From an uncultured Lachnospiraceae bacterium (GTDB lineage Bacteria; Bacillota; Clostridia; Lachnospirales; Lachnospiraceae), in the NCBI GenBank assembly GCA_902800325.1, contig CADCDW010000004.1, forward strand, positions 1 to 60,594: a DNA stretch of 60,594 nucleotides, in the 5' to 3' direction. Both the position numbers and the translations under genes were made by a program. Shown in pieces: positions 1 to 10,412 of the stretch. The notes under the pieces were generated by a model, which had not been told where the DNA came from, did not search any database, and saw nothing but the letters and a program-made list of their open reading frames with translations. The number at the start of each line of letters is the position of its first letter. The stretch's first letter is position 1.

Positions 1-483
<483 letters not shown>

Positions 484-501
484 GGAAAGGAGATAGGTTA
501 G

Positions 502-3500
502 ATGTCAGTATTTAATAATGATATGAATCAGGATCAGGATATCAATTTTGATGCGATTAAAATAGGACTTGCATCTCCTGAGAAAATCAGAGAATGGTCA
601 AGAGGCGAGGTTTTAAAGCCTGAGACTATTAATTATAGAACTCTTAAGCCTGAAAAGGACGGATTATTCTGTGAAAGAATATTTGGACCAAGTAAGGACT
701 GGGAGTGTCATTGTGGTAAATATAAAAAGATAAGATTCAAAGGTGTTGTCTGCGACAGATGTGGAGTTGAAGTAACAAAAGCGGCAGTAAGACGTGAACG
801 TATGGGACATATCGAGCTTGCTGCACCTGTATCACACATCTGGTATTTCAAGGGAATACCTAGCCGCATGGGTCTTATGCTTGATATTTCTCCAAGACAT
901 TTGGAAAAAGTACTTTATTTTGCTTCATATATAGTTCTTGATCCGGGAGAAACTCCTCTTGAATATAAGGCTATATTAAATGAGCAGGAATTCAGAAAGG
1001 CAGAGGAAGATTATGGCAATAAGTTCCGTGTTGGTATGGGAGCTGAGGCTATAAAAGAACTTCTTGCTGCTGTAGATCTTGATAAAGAATCACAGGAATT
1101 AAGAGAAGAACTTGAGGGGGCTTCAGGACAGAAGAGAGCAAGAATCATTAAGAGACTTGAGGTTATAGAGGCTTTCAGAAGTTCTAATAACAAGCCTGAA
1201 TGGATGATACTTGATGTTATTCCTGTTATACCGCCTGATATCAGACCTATGGTTCAGCTTGATGGTGGAAGATTTGCAACATCAGACTTAAATGATTTAT
1301 ACAGAAGAATAATAAATCGTAACAACAGACTTAGAAGACTTCTTGAACTCGGAGCTCCTGATATCATTGTTCGTAATGAAAAGAGAATGCTTCAGGAAGC
1401 GGTAGACGCTCTTATTGATAACGGTAGACGTGGTCGTCCTGTAACAGGACCCGGTAACAGAGCTCTTAAGTCACTTTCTGATATGCTTAAAGGTAAGCAG
1501 GGACGTTTCCGTCAGAACCTTCTTGGTAAGCGTGTTGACTATTCAGGACGTTCTGTTATCGTCGTAGGACCGGAACTTAAGATATATCAGTGTGGTCTTC
1601 CTAAGGAGATGGCGATTGAGTTATTTAAACCATTTGTTATGAAGGAACTTGTCAGCACAGACAAGGCTAACAATATAAAAGCAGCAAAGAAAAAGGTTGA
1701 AAGACTTGAGCCGGAGGTTTGGGATGTGCTTGAAAAGGTTATTAAAGAGCATCCGGTTATGCTTAACCGTGCTCCTACACTTCACAGACTTGGTATACAG
1801 GCATTTGAGCCTATCCTTGTAGAAGGTAAGGCTATAAAGCTTCATCCACTTGTATGTACTGCTTATAACGCCGACTTTGATGGTGATCAGATGGCAGTCC
1901 ATCTTCCTCTTTCAGTTGAAGCACAGGCTGAGTGCAGATTCCTTTTGCTCTCACCTAATAACCTGCTTAAGCCTTCAGATGGTGGCCCTGTTGCCGTTCC
2001 TTCACAGGATATGGTACTTGGAATCTACTATCTTACAATGGAAAAGTATGCAGAGCTTTCAGAGGAAGAATTAAAAGACGCCAATATAGTTAAAGAATAT
2101 AAGTCAAAAGATGAAAGCAAGAATATAAAGAGTCTTATCAAGGATTGTGAAGAGGGAACTGTTGAACTTAATGATTTCGTTAAGGTCAAGGTTGTTTCAA
2201 AGATGTCCAAGGATAAGCAAACAGTATTTTATAAGGATATTGTAAGCACAGCAAGAAACTTTATCGGACCTATGTTCAAGAGTACAAACCGTGCACTTTT
2301 GGCATATGAAAATGGTAAGATAACATTACACCAGAAGATAAAGGTTGAAAGATCCATAGTTACACCGGAAGGCGAAAAGATAACAAAACTTATAGATTGT
2401 ACACTCGGAAGACTCATATTCAATGAGATCATTCCTCAGGATCTTGGATTTGTGGACAGAAGTAATCCTGATAGTATTCTTGAACCTGAGATTAACTTCC
2501 ATGTTGGTAAGAAGGACTTAAAGAAGATTCTTGATAAGTGTATCAATATTCACGGTGCGACCAAGACTGCCGAAGTACTTGATGATATCAAGGCTATGGG
2601 ATATAAGTTCTCAACAAGAGGAGCTATTACAGTTTCCATATCGGATATGACAGTACCTGCAGCCAAGAAGGAAATTCTTGAGGAAGCACAGAAAGTTGTT
2701 GACAGACTCAATAAGACATATTCAAGAGGTCTTTTGACTGATGAAGAAAGATATAAGGCAGTTGTTAAGGTTTGGGAAGAGGCCGATAAGAAGCTTACAA
2801 AGGCACTTCTTGACGGACTTGACAAGTATAATAATATCTACATGATGGCTGACTCAGGTGCCCGTGGTTCTGACCAGCAGATTAAACAGCTTGCAGGTAT
2901 GCGTGGACTTATGGCAGATACTACAGGACGTACTATAGAGCTCCCTATCAAGTCAAACTTCCGTGAAGGTCTTGACGTTTTGGAATACTTCATATCAGCG
3001 CATGGTGCACGTAAAGGTCTTTCTGATACTGCACTTCGTACAGCAGACTCAGGTTACCTTACACGTCGTCTTGTCGACGTTTCACAGGATCTTATCATCA
3101 GGGAAGTTGATTGCTGTGAGGAATCAGATGAGAAGCCGGGTATGTATGTAAAGGCTATCTATAACGGCAATGAAGTTATAGAAAAGTTTGAGGATAGAAT
3201 AACAGGTCGTTATGCTGCAGAAAGCGTATTTGATAAAGATGGCAATATGATTGTTAAGAAGAATCATATGATCACTCCTAAGAGAGCAGCCAAAATTATC
3301 AAAAATGGTGTAGATGAAGATGGAGTTCCTTTCTTTGATGCAGAAGAAGGAAAGGTAAGAAGAGATGCTAAACTTAAAATTAGAACGATTCTTACATGTA
3401 AGTCACATCTTGGAATCTGCTCTAAGTGTTACGGTGCCAACATGGCAACAGGACAGCCGGTACAGGTTGGTGAAGCTGTTGGTATCATAGCAGCACAGTC

Positions 3501-4422
3501 AATCGGTGAGCCGGGTACACAGCTTACAATGCGTACTTTCCATACCGGTGGTGTTGCCGGTGATGATATCACACAGGGTCTTCCTAGAGTAGAAGAGCTC
3601 TTTGAAGCAAGAAAGCCAAAGGGACTTGCTATCATCGCAGAGTTTGGCGGTGAAGTTGAGATAAGAGAGACTAAGAAGAAGCGAGAAGTTGTTATAACTA
3701 ACAAAGAAACCGGAGAGTCAAAGGCGTATCTTATACCTTATGGTTCAAGAACCAAGGTTGTTGATGGTCAGATTCTTGAAGCCGGTGATGAGCTTACAGA
3801 AGGTTCGGTTAATCCACATGATATCCTTAAGATAAAGGGCATACGTTCAGTTCAGGATTATATGATACGTGAAGTTCAAAAGGTTTACAGACTTCAGGGT
3901 GTTGATATCAATGATAAGCATATCGAAGTCATAGTAAGACAGATGCTTAAGAAGGTTAGAATAGAAGAAAGTGGAGATACAGAATATCTTCCGGGTACAT
4001 TTGTTGATGTGCTTGATTATGCAGAAATCAACGAGATGCTCGAGGAAGAGGGTAAGAAACCTGCTGTAGGAACACAGATAATGCTTGGTATAACCAAGGC
4101 TTCACTTGCTACCAATTCATTCCTTTCGGCAGCATCATTCCAGGAGACTACAAAGGTTCTTACCGATGCCGCTATAAAGGGTAAGGTTGATCCTCTTATC
4201 GGTCTTAAGGAAAATGTTCTTATCGGTAAGCTTATTCCTGCCGGTACAGGTATGAAGAGATACAGAAGCGTTCAGCTTGATACTGGAAAAAGAGAAGAGG
4301 CATTTGACGTAGATGATGCATCAGAGTATGATGACTACGATGAAGAATATACCGAGTCTCAGGAAGAAACTGTTGAAGAAGTAGCAGTTGCTGATACTGA
4401 TGAAACAGATGACGGAGAGTAA
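502..4422 (+). CDS. rpoC: RNA polymerase beta' subunit
   Basis: This is the 1306-residue catalytic beta' subunit. The N-terminal zinc site (CHCGKY, then CDRCGVEV) is at about residues 70-95. The absolutely conserved [12 protein letters not shown] motif, which binds the active-site Mg2+, is near residue 456. The bridge-helix and trigger-loop segments ([17 protein letters not shown]) are near residue 1000. The start ATG follows a good AAGGAAAGGAG ribosome site. The protein ends in an acidic tail of about 45 residues, like the tail of the upstream rpoB product, which makes it slightly longer than many homologues. No frameshift is visible. It is co-transcribed with rpoB and ends before a hairpin terminator. 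Confidence 0.98.
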   Translation: MSVFNNDMNQDQDINFDAIKIGLASPEKIREWSRGEVLKPETINYRTLKPEKDGLFCERIFGPSKDWECHCGKYKKIRFKGVVCDRCGVEVTKAAVRRERMGHIELAAPVSHIWYFKGIPSRMGLMLDISPRHLEKVLYFASYIVLDPGETPLEYKAILNEQEFRKAEEDYGNKFRVGMGAEAIKELLAAVDLDKESQELREELEGASGQKRARIIKRLEVIEAFRSSNNKPEWMILDVIPVIPPDIRPMVQLDGGRFATSDLNDLYRRIINRNNRLRRLLELGAPDIIVRNEKRMLQEAVDALIDNGRRGRPVTGPGNRALKSLSDMLKGKQGRFRQNLLGKRVDYSGRSVIVVGPELKIYQCGLPKEMAIELFKPFVMKELVSTDKANNIKAAKKKVERLEPEVWDVLEKVIKEHPVMLNRAPTLHRLGIQAFEPILVEGKAIKLHPLVCTAYNADFDGDQMAVHLPLSVEAQAECRFLLLSPNNLLKPSDGGPVAVPSQDMVLGIYYLTMEKYAELSEEELKDANIVKEYKSKDESKNIKSLIKDCEEGTVELNDFVKVKVVSKMSKDKQTVFYKDIVSTARNFIGPMFKSTNRALLAYENGKITLHQKIKVERSIVTPEGEKITKLIDCTLGRLIFNEIIPQDLGFVDRSNPDSILEPEINFHVGKKDLKKILDKCINIHGATKTAEVLDDIKAMGYKFSTRGAITVSISDMTVPAAKKEILEEAQKVVDRLNKTYSRGLLTDEERYKAVVKVWEEADKKLTKALLDGLDKYNNIYMMADSGARGSDQQIKQLAGMRGLMADTTGRTIELPIKSNFREGLDVLEYFISAHGARKGLSDTALRTADSGYLTRRLVDVSQDLIIREVDCCEESDEKPGMYVKAIYNGNEVIEKFEDRITGRYAAESVFDKDGNMIVKKNHMITPKRAAKIIKNGVDEDGVPFFDAEEGKVRRDAKLKIRTILTCKSHLGICSKCYGANMATGQPVQVGEAVGIIAAQSIGEPGTQLTMRTFHTGGVAGDDITQGLPRVEELFEARKPKGLAIIAEFGGEVEIRETKKKREVVITNKETGESKAYLIPYGSRTKVVDGQILEAGDELTEGSVNPHDILKIKGIRSVQDYMIREVQKVYRLQGVDINDKHIEVIVRQMLKKVRIEESGDTEYLPGTFVDVLDYAEINEMLEEEGKKPAVGTQIMLGITKASLATNSFLSAASFQETTKVLTDAAIKGKVDPLIGLKENVLIGKLIPAGTGMKRYRSVQLDTGKREEAFDVDDASEYDDYDEEYTESQEETVEEVAVADTDETDDGE

Positions 4423-4454
4423 AATCTCTTTTGAAACAGCTTAAATAATATATA

Positions 4455-4500
4455 AAATAATGGCGTGTGGGATAAAACCTACATGCCATTATTTATATTG
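4455..4500. terminator. Bidirectional terminator between rpoC and the GT87-like gene
   Basis: A 13-bp stem (4459-4471 with 4478-4490, two G-U pairs) is extended by A-T pairs on the outside and closed by a six-base loop. A-rich sequence lies on the left and T-rich sequence on the right, so it can serve rpoBC and the convergent minus-strand gene. Confidence 0.8.
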
Positions 4501-4575
4501 TTATTGATATTTGTTTAAGGATTATTTAAATTATTTATTTTGTTATTTTGATTCTTTATCTGACTTTTTACTTTT

Positions 4576-5892
4576 TTAATTATTTTCGGCATCACCTTCC
4601 TCAGGTTTTGGATCATTTAATTCTATTCCTGCAAGTGGCATAGTAACAGTTTCTATAAAAAGCATAAATATGAACAGCATTATCACCATAGATACAAGGT
4701 ATGAGTGAAGGTAAATTTCATAACCTGTATTTTGCTTAAAGCTTATGATACAATCCTTAATCGCAAGAGGTGCCATAACAAGTACAAATAAGAATATATG
4801 CACCATATCCATGGCTTTTCTTTCCTCATCACTGTCTAAGCAGAGAATAAGCGGAATGAACAAAAGAATAAGTGAGGATTGAAGCTCGGCAAAAGGACCG
4901 GCGACCACTACAAGTGTAAGTGCCAAAACACGCTTCCATCTTGATTTGCATATGAATCCACAAACTATAAGTGATATGACAAGTATACCCCATATGATAT
5001 ATTTTAAGGGACTGCTGTTTGAAAGAGTATTATATCCAAGTGACATACATAATATATCAAGATCTGCAAATATATCGGTTCTGTAGGCTGCACCGCCTTC
5101 CTGAATCTGGTTGATAACATCAGGAATTTTCTCAAATATCTTTCCTATGATTGATAATCCTCCTACAAAAAATGAAGGAATAATATATAAAAGAATACTA
5201 TATAGAAGTGAAAACAGACTATCTTTAAAACGCTTTTCCCTAAGCAGTAAGACGATAAATATAATTGCATATGGTTTTATGGCAACAGCAAGAGCCAGAC
5301 TTAAGAGCGACAGATGCCTTTCGTATGTTTTTTCGCTATTATAATTTAATATATATAAAAACAGAAAAAACAATGCTATTATGATTATATTTCCACGTTC
5401 TAAATTATAAATCATTGGTGCTGAGAAAAGGCAAAGGAATAAAAACCATACTTTGGTGATGGTATTGCCTTTTTTTACGTTATATATGACTATGGATAAT
5501 GCAGCCGTTGTAATTGCTGCAAAAATTACGTAAATTAGGGTTGTTTCCGAAAAACGAGCAAGATATGATTTATCATAATCATATAAATCGCCATTTGCGA
5601 AGTAAGACATAAACTTAAATAATAAAATATAAAGAGGTGAATAAATTGAATATTCACCTAAATTTAATGAACTGTAAGGTTTTTTTAACAGGGAAACATT
5701 TAATGGATTAAAGAAATCCATGTATGTATCCGTATAATAATTAAATACAATTGAGTTCATTGAAAATCCTTTAGAAGCTATAACAGATATATACATGACC
5801 AGCTGCGTAAGTGTAAGTGATATAAAAAAAATACAAAAGGTTATTTTGTTCTTTTGTGCATTGGTTAGTTTTTTGGTAACAGGTTTATTCAT
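4576..5892 (-). CDS. Multi-pass membrane protein, GT87/DUF2029-like glycosyltransferase
   Basis: This is a 438-residue, very hydrophobic protein with about ten predicted membrane helices. It has features of the GT-C fold family GT87 (DUF2029). An acidic pair in the first extracytoplasmic loop (TDTYMDFFNPLN) is followed by YSPLYILLF, then an ERGN segment before a hydrophobic helix (family consensus RGQ-N), then AVAIKPYAIIF (family consensus iKP-P). GT87 enzymes use polyprenyl-phosphate sugars such as mannose to glycosylate acceptors outside the membrane. The substrate cannot be told here. The C-terminus is short and acidic. The gene stands alone, divergent from ireB, with its own promoter (5940-5968). 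The family call is by motif only. Confidence 0.6.
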   Translation of the reverse strand: MNKPVTKKLTNAQKNKITFCIFFISLTLTQLVMYISVIASKGFSMNSIVFNYYTDTYMDFFNPLNVSLLKKPYSSLNLGEYSIYSPLYILLFKFMSYFANGDLYDYDKSYLARFSETTLIYVIFAAITTAALSIVIYNVKKGNTITKVWFLFLCLFSAPMIYNLERGNIIIIALFFLFLYILNYNSEKTYERHLSLLSLALAVAIKPYAIIFIVLLLREKRFKDSLFSLLYSILLYIIPSFFVGGLSIIGKIFEKIPDVINQIQEGGAAYRTDIFADLDILCMSLGYNTLSNSSPLKYIIWGILVISLIVCGFICKSRWKRVLALTLVVVAGPFAELQSSLILLFIPLILCLDSDEERKAMDMVHIFLFVLVMAPLAIKDCIISFKQNTGYEIYLHSYLVSMVIMLFIFMLFIETVTMPLAGIELNDPKPEEGDAENN

Positions 5893-5939
5893 GGTTAAAA
5901 TACCTTCCTTTGCTTAATAATATGCTTCATATAGGAATT

Positions 5940-5968
5940 ATTTTATTTCAAAAAATATAAGGTGTCAA
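5940..5968 (-). promoter_or_regulatory. SigA-type promoter of the GT87-like gene
   Basis: On the minus strand a perfect TTGACA -35 (5963-5968) is separated by 17 bases from a TAAAAT -10 (5940-5945), about 50 bases before the start codon. Confidence 0.7.
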
Positions 5969-5998
5969 CAATAATAAATATCAATAGCAATAAATAAG

Positions 5999-6027
5999 TT
6001 GATATTTTAAATTAAATGGGGTACAAT
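5999..6027 (+). promoter_or_regulatory. SigA-type promoter of the ireB operon
   Basis: TTGATA (5999-6004) lies 17 bases from TACAAT (6022-6027), 58 bases before the ireB ATG. It points away from the GT87-gene promoter, so the intergenic gap holds two back-to-back promoters. Confidence 0.7.
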
Positions 6028-6085
6028 ATCTATAATTGGGCAAAATGCTGACTAAAGGATACATAATTATAAAGGACGTGATTGG

Positions 6086-6352
6086 ATGAATAATTTAAAT
6101 ACGCAAAACACACAGGATATTGATATCATAAAGGAAAGTACCATAGAAGTGCCGGATATATTGGCACAGGTTTACGATGCCTTGTCAGAAAAAGGATATA
6201 ATCCTGTAAGTCAGATAGTTGGATATGTAATGAGTGGAGATCCCACTTATATAACCAGCTATAAAAATGCAAGGAGCCTTATTATGAAGGCTGAACGTGA
6301 TGAAATCATAGAGGTGCTTCTTGAAAATTATATTGATACAAGACTTAAGTAA
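6086..6352 (+). CDS. ireB: IreB family regulatory phosphoprotein (UPF0297)
   Basis: This 88-residue protein matches the UPF0297/DUF965 family throughout: VYDALSEKGYNPVSQIVGYVMSGDPTYITSYKNAR, then the I-KAERDEI-E-L region and a C-terminal Y-ID-RL. In Enterococcus the homologue IreB is a substrate of the PASTA kinase IreK and lowers cephalosporin resistance. In the same position in Bacillus the gene is yrzL, followed by yrrK (ruvX) and yrzB, the order seen here. It is the first gene behind the promoter at 5999-6027. Thr residues in the N-terminal segment are candidate phosphorylation sites by analogy only. Confidence 0.93.
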   Translation: MNNLNTQNTQDIDIIKESTIEVPDILAQVYDALSEKGYNPVSQIVGYVMSGDPTYITSYKNARSLIMKAERDEIIEVLLENYIDTRLK

Positions 6353-6412
6353 AACTATCAATTATGGTATAGTCATAGTATTATAGTTTTATTTTTGAGA
6401 ATGGAGAACTGC

Positions 6413-6847
6413 TTGAGGATAATAGGTTTAGATTACGGAACAAAAACTGTCGGAGTTTCAATAAGTGATGAAACAGGTCTTATAGCACAACCTCTTCTTA
6501 CTATAGAGAGAAAGCGTGCGGACAAACTCAGACAGACATATGCACAGATTGAGAGTATTATAACAGAATACGGTTGTGAAAAAATAGTTTTAGGATTACC
6601 TAAAAATATGAACAATACTGAAGGAGAAAGAGCTGCGTCGACTCGCGAGTTTGCAGAAAATCTTGAGAGAAGAACAGGGCTTACTGTTATTTTTGAAGAC
6701 GAAAGACTGACAACAGTTGAGGCTGACAGGATTTTGGAAGAAACAGACGTAACGCACAGCAGAAGAAAAACATACATAGATAAGATGGCTGCGGCTATAA
6801 TACTTCAGGCATATCTGGACAGAGAAAAAATGTATGAGGATAAATAG
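6413..6847 (+). CDS. ruvX: RuvX/YqgF family pre-16S rRNA nuclease-like protein
   Basis: The protein begins MRIIGLDYGTKTVGVSISDE, the classic first strand of the RNase H-like YqgF fold with its catalytic Asp. It continues with VLGLPKNMNNTEGERA and FEDERLTTVEADRIL, then KTYIDKMAAAIILQAYLD with the last acidic residue. The family matures the 5' end of 16S rRNA in E. coli and is also annotated as a putative Holliday junction resolvase. I chose TTG at 6413 because a GGAG lies six bases upstream and the family starts exactly here. An ATG at 6401 in the same frame has no ribosome site. Length is 144 residues, normal for the family. Confidence 0.94.
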   Translation: MRIIGLDYGTKTVGVSISDETGLIAQPLLTIERKRADKLRQTYAQIESIITEYGCEKIVLGLPKNMNNTEGERAASTREFAENLERRTGLTVIFEDERLTTVEADRILEETDVTHSRRKTYIDKMAAAIILQAYLDREKMYEDK

Positions 6848-6848
6848 T

Positions 6849-7124
6849 ATGGAAAAAAACGAAAAAATAGTTTTTGAAACTGAAGAAGGCGATGTAGATT
6901 TTTATGTGCTTGAGCAAACGATGATAGCAGGCACCAATTATATATTAGTAACTGATGATTTGAGTAGCGAAGAAGGCAGCTTTCTAATCCTTAAGGAAGA
7001 AAAAATAACTAATTCCGAAGATGAAGAGATAGCAACCTACGGAGTGATCGAGGATGAAAATGAATTAAAAGCAGTTATCAAAGTATTTGATGAACTGTTG
7101 GAAGATATTGATTTGGAGGTATAG
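6849..7124 (+). CDS. UPF0473/DUF1292 family protein
   Basis: This is a 91-residue acidic protein of the DUF1292 (Bacillus YrzB) family: EKIVFETEEGDVDFYVLEQTMIAGTNYILVTDD, then a Glu-rich stretch and a C-terminal F-ELLEDIDLEV. Its function is unknown. The position after ireB and ruvX is conserved across Firmicutes. ATG 6849 is preferred over the in-frame ATG 6834 because GAGGA lies about eight bases before it and because the upstream ATG falls inside ruvX. The stop lies two bases before the rnj start. Confidence 0.88.
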   Translation: MEKNEKIVFETEEGDVDFYVLEQTMIAGTNYILVTDDLSSEEGSFLILKEEKITNSEDEEIATYGVIEDENELKAVIKVFDELLEDIDLEV

Positions 7125-7126
7125 TT

Positions 7127-8794
7127 TTGAAACCAGGTGACAATAAGCCGGTAAAGATTATTCCTTTGGGCGGACTGGAACAGATAGGAATGAATATTAC
7201 CGCAATAGAGTATGAGGACAGTATAATTGTTATAGATTGTGGCTTGTCCTTTCCTGAAGATGAGATGCTTGGAATAGACCTTGTTATTCCTGATGTGACT
7301 TATCTGAAGGAAAATGCTGATAAGGTCAAAGGCCTTGTGGTTACACATGGACATGAAGATCATATCGGTGCGATTCCTTATGTGGAAAATGAGATAAATA
7401 TGCCTATATATGCAACAAAACTTACTATGGCGCTTATAGAGCATAAGTTAGAAGAACACAACAATATTAACAATGTAAGAAGAAAAGTTGTATCCCATGG
7501 ACAGATTATAAATCTTGGATGCTTTAGAATAGAATTTATAAGAACTAATCATTCTATTGCAGATGCTGCTGCGCTTGCTATCTATACACCTGCGGGAATT
7601 ATAGTTCATACGGGAGATTTCAAGGTGGATTTCACTCCTGTATTTGGTGAAACCATTGATTTGCCAAGATTTGGAGAACTGGGGAAAAAGGGTGTGCTTG
7701 CTCTTATGGCAGACTCTACCAATGTTGAAAGACCGGGATATACACAGTCTGAAAAGACAGTAGGTAAAACCTTTGATAACCTTTTCAATGACAATAAAGA
7801 CCATAGAATAATTATAGCTACATTCGCTTCCAATGTGGACAGGGTTCAGCAGATTATTAATTCTGCATATAAATATGGCAGAAAAGTAGTTATAGAAGGA
7901 CGAAGTATGGTCAACATAATCAATACTGCGTCCGAGCTTGGATATATAAATATACCTGATAATACTCTTATAGAGATAGACAGGATAAAAGATTATCCGG
8001 ATGAACAGCTTGTACTTATTACAACCGGAAGCCAGGGAGAAAACATGGCTGCTTTATCAAGGATTGCAGCTTCCTTGCACAATAAAGTCACTATTAAACC
8101 GGGCGATGTAGTTATCTTTTCATCAAATCCTATTCCGGGTAATGAAAAAGCTGTATTTAAGGTTATAAATGAGTTAGAGATGAAGGGAGCACACGTTATC
8201 TTCCAGGATACGCATGTATCAGGACATGCCTGCCAGGAAGAATTAAAGCTTATGTATGCACTTACAAAGCCGAAGTATGCAATTCCGGTTCATGGTGAGT
8301 ACAGACATTTAAAGCGTCACTCGGAGCTTGCTGTTGAGATGGGCGTACCTAAGGAAAATGTTAAGGTACTTACTACAGGTGATGTTCTTGAAATATCAGA
8401 TGATACATTTAAGGTTACCGGAAGAGTACCTGCACAGGGTATCCTTGTAGATGGACTTGGAGTAGGTGATGTAGGAAATATAGTTCTTCGTGACAGACAG
8501 CATTTGTCACAGAACGGTCTTTTAATAGTTGTTGTAACGCTCGAAAGAGAGTCTAATCAGCTTTTGGCAGGACCTGATATAGTTTCCAGAGGATTTGTAT
8601 ATGTAAGAGAGTCTGAAACACTTATGGATGACTGTCGCGAGGTTATACAGGAGGCACTTGATATGTGTCTTAATAAAGGTATTTCTGATTGGAATAAAAT
8701 CAAAACAAGCATTAAGGATTCTGTAAGTGAGTTTTTATGGAAGAGAACAAAGAGAAGTCCTATGATTTTACCTATCATAACAGAGGTTAAATAA
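7127..8794 (+). CDS. rnj: Ribonuclease J
   Basis: This is a 555-residue beta-CASP metallo-beta-lactamase-fold RNase. The zinc-binding signature VTHGHEDHIGAIP is near residues 75-85. Later metal ligands lie in HTGDFKVD (about residue 165) and in HVSGHACQEE and PVHGEYRHLKRH (residues 365-400). The C-terminal domain of RNase J follows. RNase J has both 5'-3' exo- and endonuclease activity and is central to mRNA decay in Firmicutes. The start is TTG with a strong GGAGG seven bases upstream. The coding frame begins right after the DUF1292 gene and precedes ylbF, so it belongs to the same operon. Confidence 0.96.
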   Translation: MKPGDNKPVKIIPLGGLEQIGMNITAIEYEDSIIVIDCGLSFPEDEMLGIDLVIPDVTYLKENADKVKGLVVTHGHEDHIGAIPYVENEINMPIYATKLTMALIEHKLEEHNNINNVRRKVVSHGQIINLGCFRIEFIRTNHSIADAAALAIYTPAGIIVHTGDFKVDFTPVFGETIDLPRFGELGKKGVLALMADSTNVERPGYTQSEKTVGKTFDNLFNDNKDHRIIIATFASNVDRVQQIINSAYKYGRKVVIEGRSMVNIINTASELGYINIPDNTLIEIDRIKDYPDEQLVLITTGSQGENMAALSRIAASLHNKVTIKPGDVVIFSSNPIPGNEKAVFKVINELEMKGAHVIFQDTHVSGHACQEELKLMYALTKPKYAIPVHGEYRHLKRHSELAVEMGVPKENVKVLTTGDVLEISDDTFKVTGRVPAQGILVDGLGVGDVGNIVLRDRQHLSQNGLLIVVVTLERESNQLLAGPDIVSRGFVYVRESETLMDDCREVIQEALDMCLNKGISDWNKIKTSIKDSVSEFLWKRTKRSPMILPIITEVK

Positions 8795-8808
8795 ATCGAG
8801 GTTTGGCT

Positions 8809-9144
8809 ATGAGAGATGTTATAAGACAAAGCAGAGAATTAAATGAGAAGATAAAGCAGTCTGAGGAATACAGGATTTATCTTGAAACCAAGAAAGCACT
8901 TTATGAGAATGATGATTTATGCATTAGGCTTAAGGATTTTAAAAACAGAAACGAGAATCTGCAAAATAATCCTGTTTCCGATGCTTATGATGCGGTTTCA
9001 TCATTGGTGAAAGAATATGATGATTTGTTGCATAATGCTCTGGTAAGCGACTTTTTAAGAGCGGAACAAAAGATATGCAGGCTTATGCAACAGGTATATA
9101 TATCTATATCAGAAGGATTGGAGCTGGAGTACTTAGATGAGTGA
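8809..9144 (+). CDS. ylbF: YlbF family regulator
   Basis: This small helical protein (111 residues) of the YlbF/YmcA (DUF964) family begins MRDVIRQSRELNEKIKQSEEYRIYLE and contains the alternating hydrophobic pattern of a coiled-coil bundle. In Bacillus, YlbF with YmcA and YaaT forms the Y-complex that steers RNase Y and affects sporulation and competence. Here it sits directly behind RNase J, which fits a role in RNA processing, although only one Y-complex partner is visible in the window. ATG 8809 is preferred over TTG 8803 because CGAGG is seven bases before it. It overlaps the next gene by eight bases. Confidence 0.85.
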   Translation: MRDVIRQSRELNEKIKQSEEYRIYLETKKALYENDDLCIRLKDFKNRNENLQNNPVSDAYDAVSSLVKEYDDLLHNALVSDFLRAEQKICRLMQQVYISISEGLELEYLDE

Positions 9145-9616
9145 TAATAATGAACAGATAAAAAGATCACAAAACAAAAAAAAGAATGTCAATAAAAAGC
9201 CGGCAAAGAAAAAAACCAGATGGGATGAGATCATAAGAAAAGGTTTAAAACATTCATCGGGTTTTATGTTAAGTCTTTTTATAAATATTGTTATCGTATA
9301 TTTTATAGCGAGATTGTTTACATATTCGTTTAATTTTGCGTACAGTGTCTTTGGAGATGTTGCAAAGGATCCCACGGGAAGAGAATATGCAGTTATAGAG
9401 ATTCCTGCCGATTCATCTTCCTTACAGATTGGAAAAGCGCTTGAGGATAACGAAATAATAGAAGATAAATACGTATTTTGGGCAAAAGTCAGAATCAAAA
9501 ATGTCGGTGGAAAGATAAAAGCAGGAAAATATGGATTGTCTTCTTCTATGACCTATGGTGAGATAATCAATTTGATCTGTGGCATAAACGAAGAAGAAGA
9601 AGAAGAGGGGGATTAG
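9137..9616 (+). CDS. Short MltG-like protein lacking the catalytic domain
   Basis: At 159 residues this is less than half the length of a normal endolytic transglycosylase MltG (about 340-380). It has a Lys-rich cytoplasmic N-terminus, one membrane helix (about residues 46-66) and a LysM-like segment (IEIPADSSSLQIGKALEDNEIIEDKYVFWAKVR, then KAGKYGLSSSMTYGEIINLI). That matches the N-terminal domain of MltG/YceG. It then stops after a poly-Glu tail, so the domain with the catalytic Glu is absent. Position before trmR and trhP matches Bacillus yrrL. It may bind peptidoglycan or partner with another enzyme. That it does not cleave glycan is inferred from the missing domain. Confidence 0.75.
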   Translation: MSDNNEQIKRSQNKKKNVNKKPAKKKTRWDEIIRKGLKHSSGFMLSLFINIVIVYFIARLFTYSFNFAYSVFGDVAKDPTGREYAVIEIPADSSSLQIGKALEDNEIIEDKYVFWAKVRIKNVGGKIKAGKYGLSSSMTYGEIINLICGINEEEEEEGD

Positions 9617-9618
9617 CC

Positions 9619-10263
9619 ATGGCTGATATGGTAAGGATATCCTCGTTTGTAGATTCATATATAAAAGACGATAAAGGCTTGCTGAAAGATATTTATTATA
9701 AAGCTATATCGGACGGTGTACCGGTCATAAGGAAGGCTTCAAGGGAGTTTTTAAAAACGCAGTTGCTTATAAAAAAGCCTGAAAGTATTTTAGAAATAGG
9801 TGCGGCTGTGGGATATTCTTCACTTTTTATGAGTCAATATATAAGTGTAAACAGCCATATTACAACAATTGAGCTGGATGAAAAAAGAGCTGCTGAGGCT
9901 GAAGATAATATTAAAAAGCTAAAAAAAGAAAAAGTCATAAAAGTTATAAAGGGAGATGCGTTAGAGGTTATAAGTAAGCTTCCTGATGCTTCGTATGACT
10001 TTTTGTTTGTTGATGTGGCGAAGGGACAGTATATAAATTATTATGAGGATGTTATAAGGATTGCAAAGCCTGGGGCTGTGATTATATCAGATAACATACT
10101 TCAGGATGGACAAATTCTTGAATCACATTATACGGTTGAAAAGAGAAACAGAACCATACATGACAGGATGAGAGAATATCTGTATAAGATAACGCATGAT
10201 GAAAGAGTGGAAACCTCTATTTTGTCTGTTGCCGACGGTATGGCTGTAACGATAAAAAAATAG
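9619..10263 (+). CDS. trmR: TrmR-type O-methyltransferase (tRNA 5-hydroxyuridine methyltransferase)
   Basis: This is a 214-residue class I SAM methyltransferase of the O-methyltransferase family 3 type. Motif I is ILEIGAAVGYSSLFM (about residues 58-72), the acidic ribose-binding residue is in TTIELDEKRA, and the metal and catalytic segment is YDFLFVDVAKGQY followed by ISDNILQDG. In Bacillus, TrmR (YrrM) methylates 5-hydroxyuridine at tRNA position 34 to 5-methoxyuridine. The neighbouring U32-family gene encodes the probable hydroxylase, which is the main reason for this call over a generic catechol-type methyltransferase. ATG 9619 has a run of G seven bases upstream. Confidence 0.85.
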   Translation: MADMVRISSFVDSYIKDDKGLLKDIYYKAISDGVPVIRKASREFLKTQLLIKKPESILEIGAAVGYSSLFMSQYISVNSHITTIELDEKRAAEAEDNIKKLKKEKVIKVIKGDALEVISKLPDASYDFLFVDVAKGQYINYYEDVIRIAKPGAVIISDNILQDGQILESHYTVEKRNRTIHDRMREYLYKITHDERVETSILSVADGMAVTIKK

Positions 10264-10300
10264 ATTTATTTGAACAATTTAATAGAGTTTATTAAATCAT

Positions 10301-10356
10301 AAATAATAAACAACAAATAATAAACAACAAATAATAAACAACAGATGATGAACAAT
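10301..10356. repeat. 14-bp tandem repeat, three perfect copies plus a degenerate one
   Basis: The unit AAATAATAAACAAC occurs at 10301-10314, 10315-10328 and 10329-10342, followed by a degraded copy to 10356. It fills the spacer between trmR and the U32 gene and is probably slippage-prone low-complexity DNA. No function can be read from it. Confidence 0.85.
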
Positions 10357-10412
10357 AAATAATATAATAAATATTACCAAACATCTAATGCATACTAAAA
10401 AGGGAACAAAAT

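Noticed and set aside
10277-10297. Terminator after trmR
   Set aside because: The eight-base stem is made only of A-T pairs, too weak to call in such AT-rich DNA.
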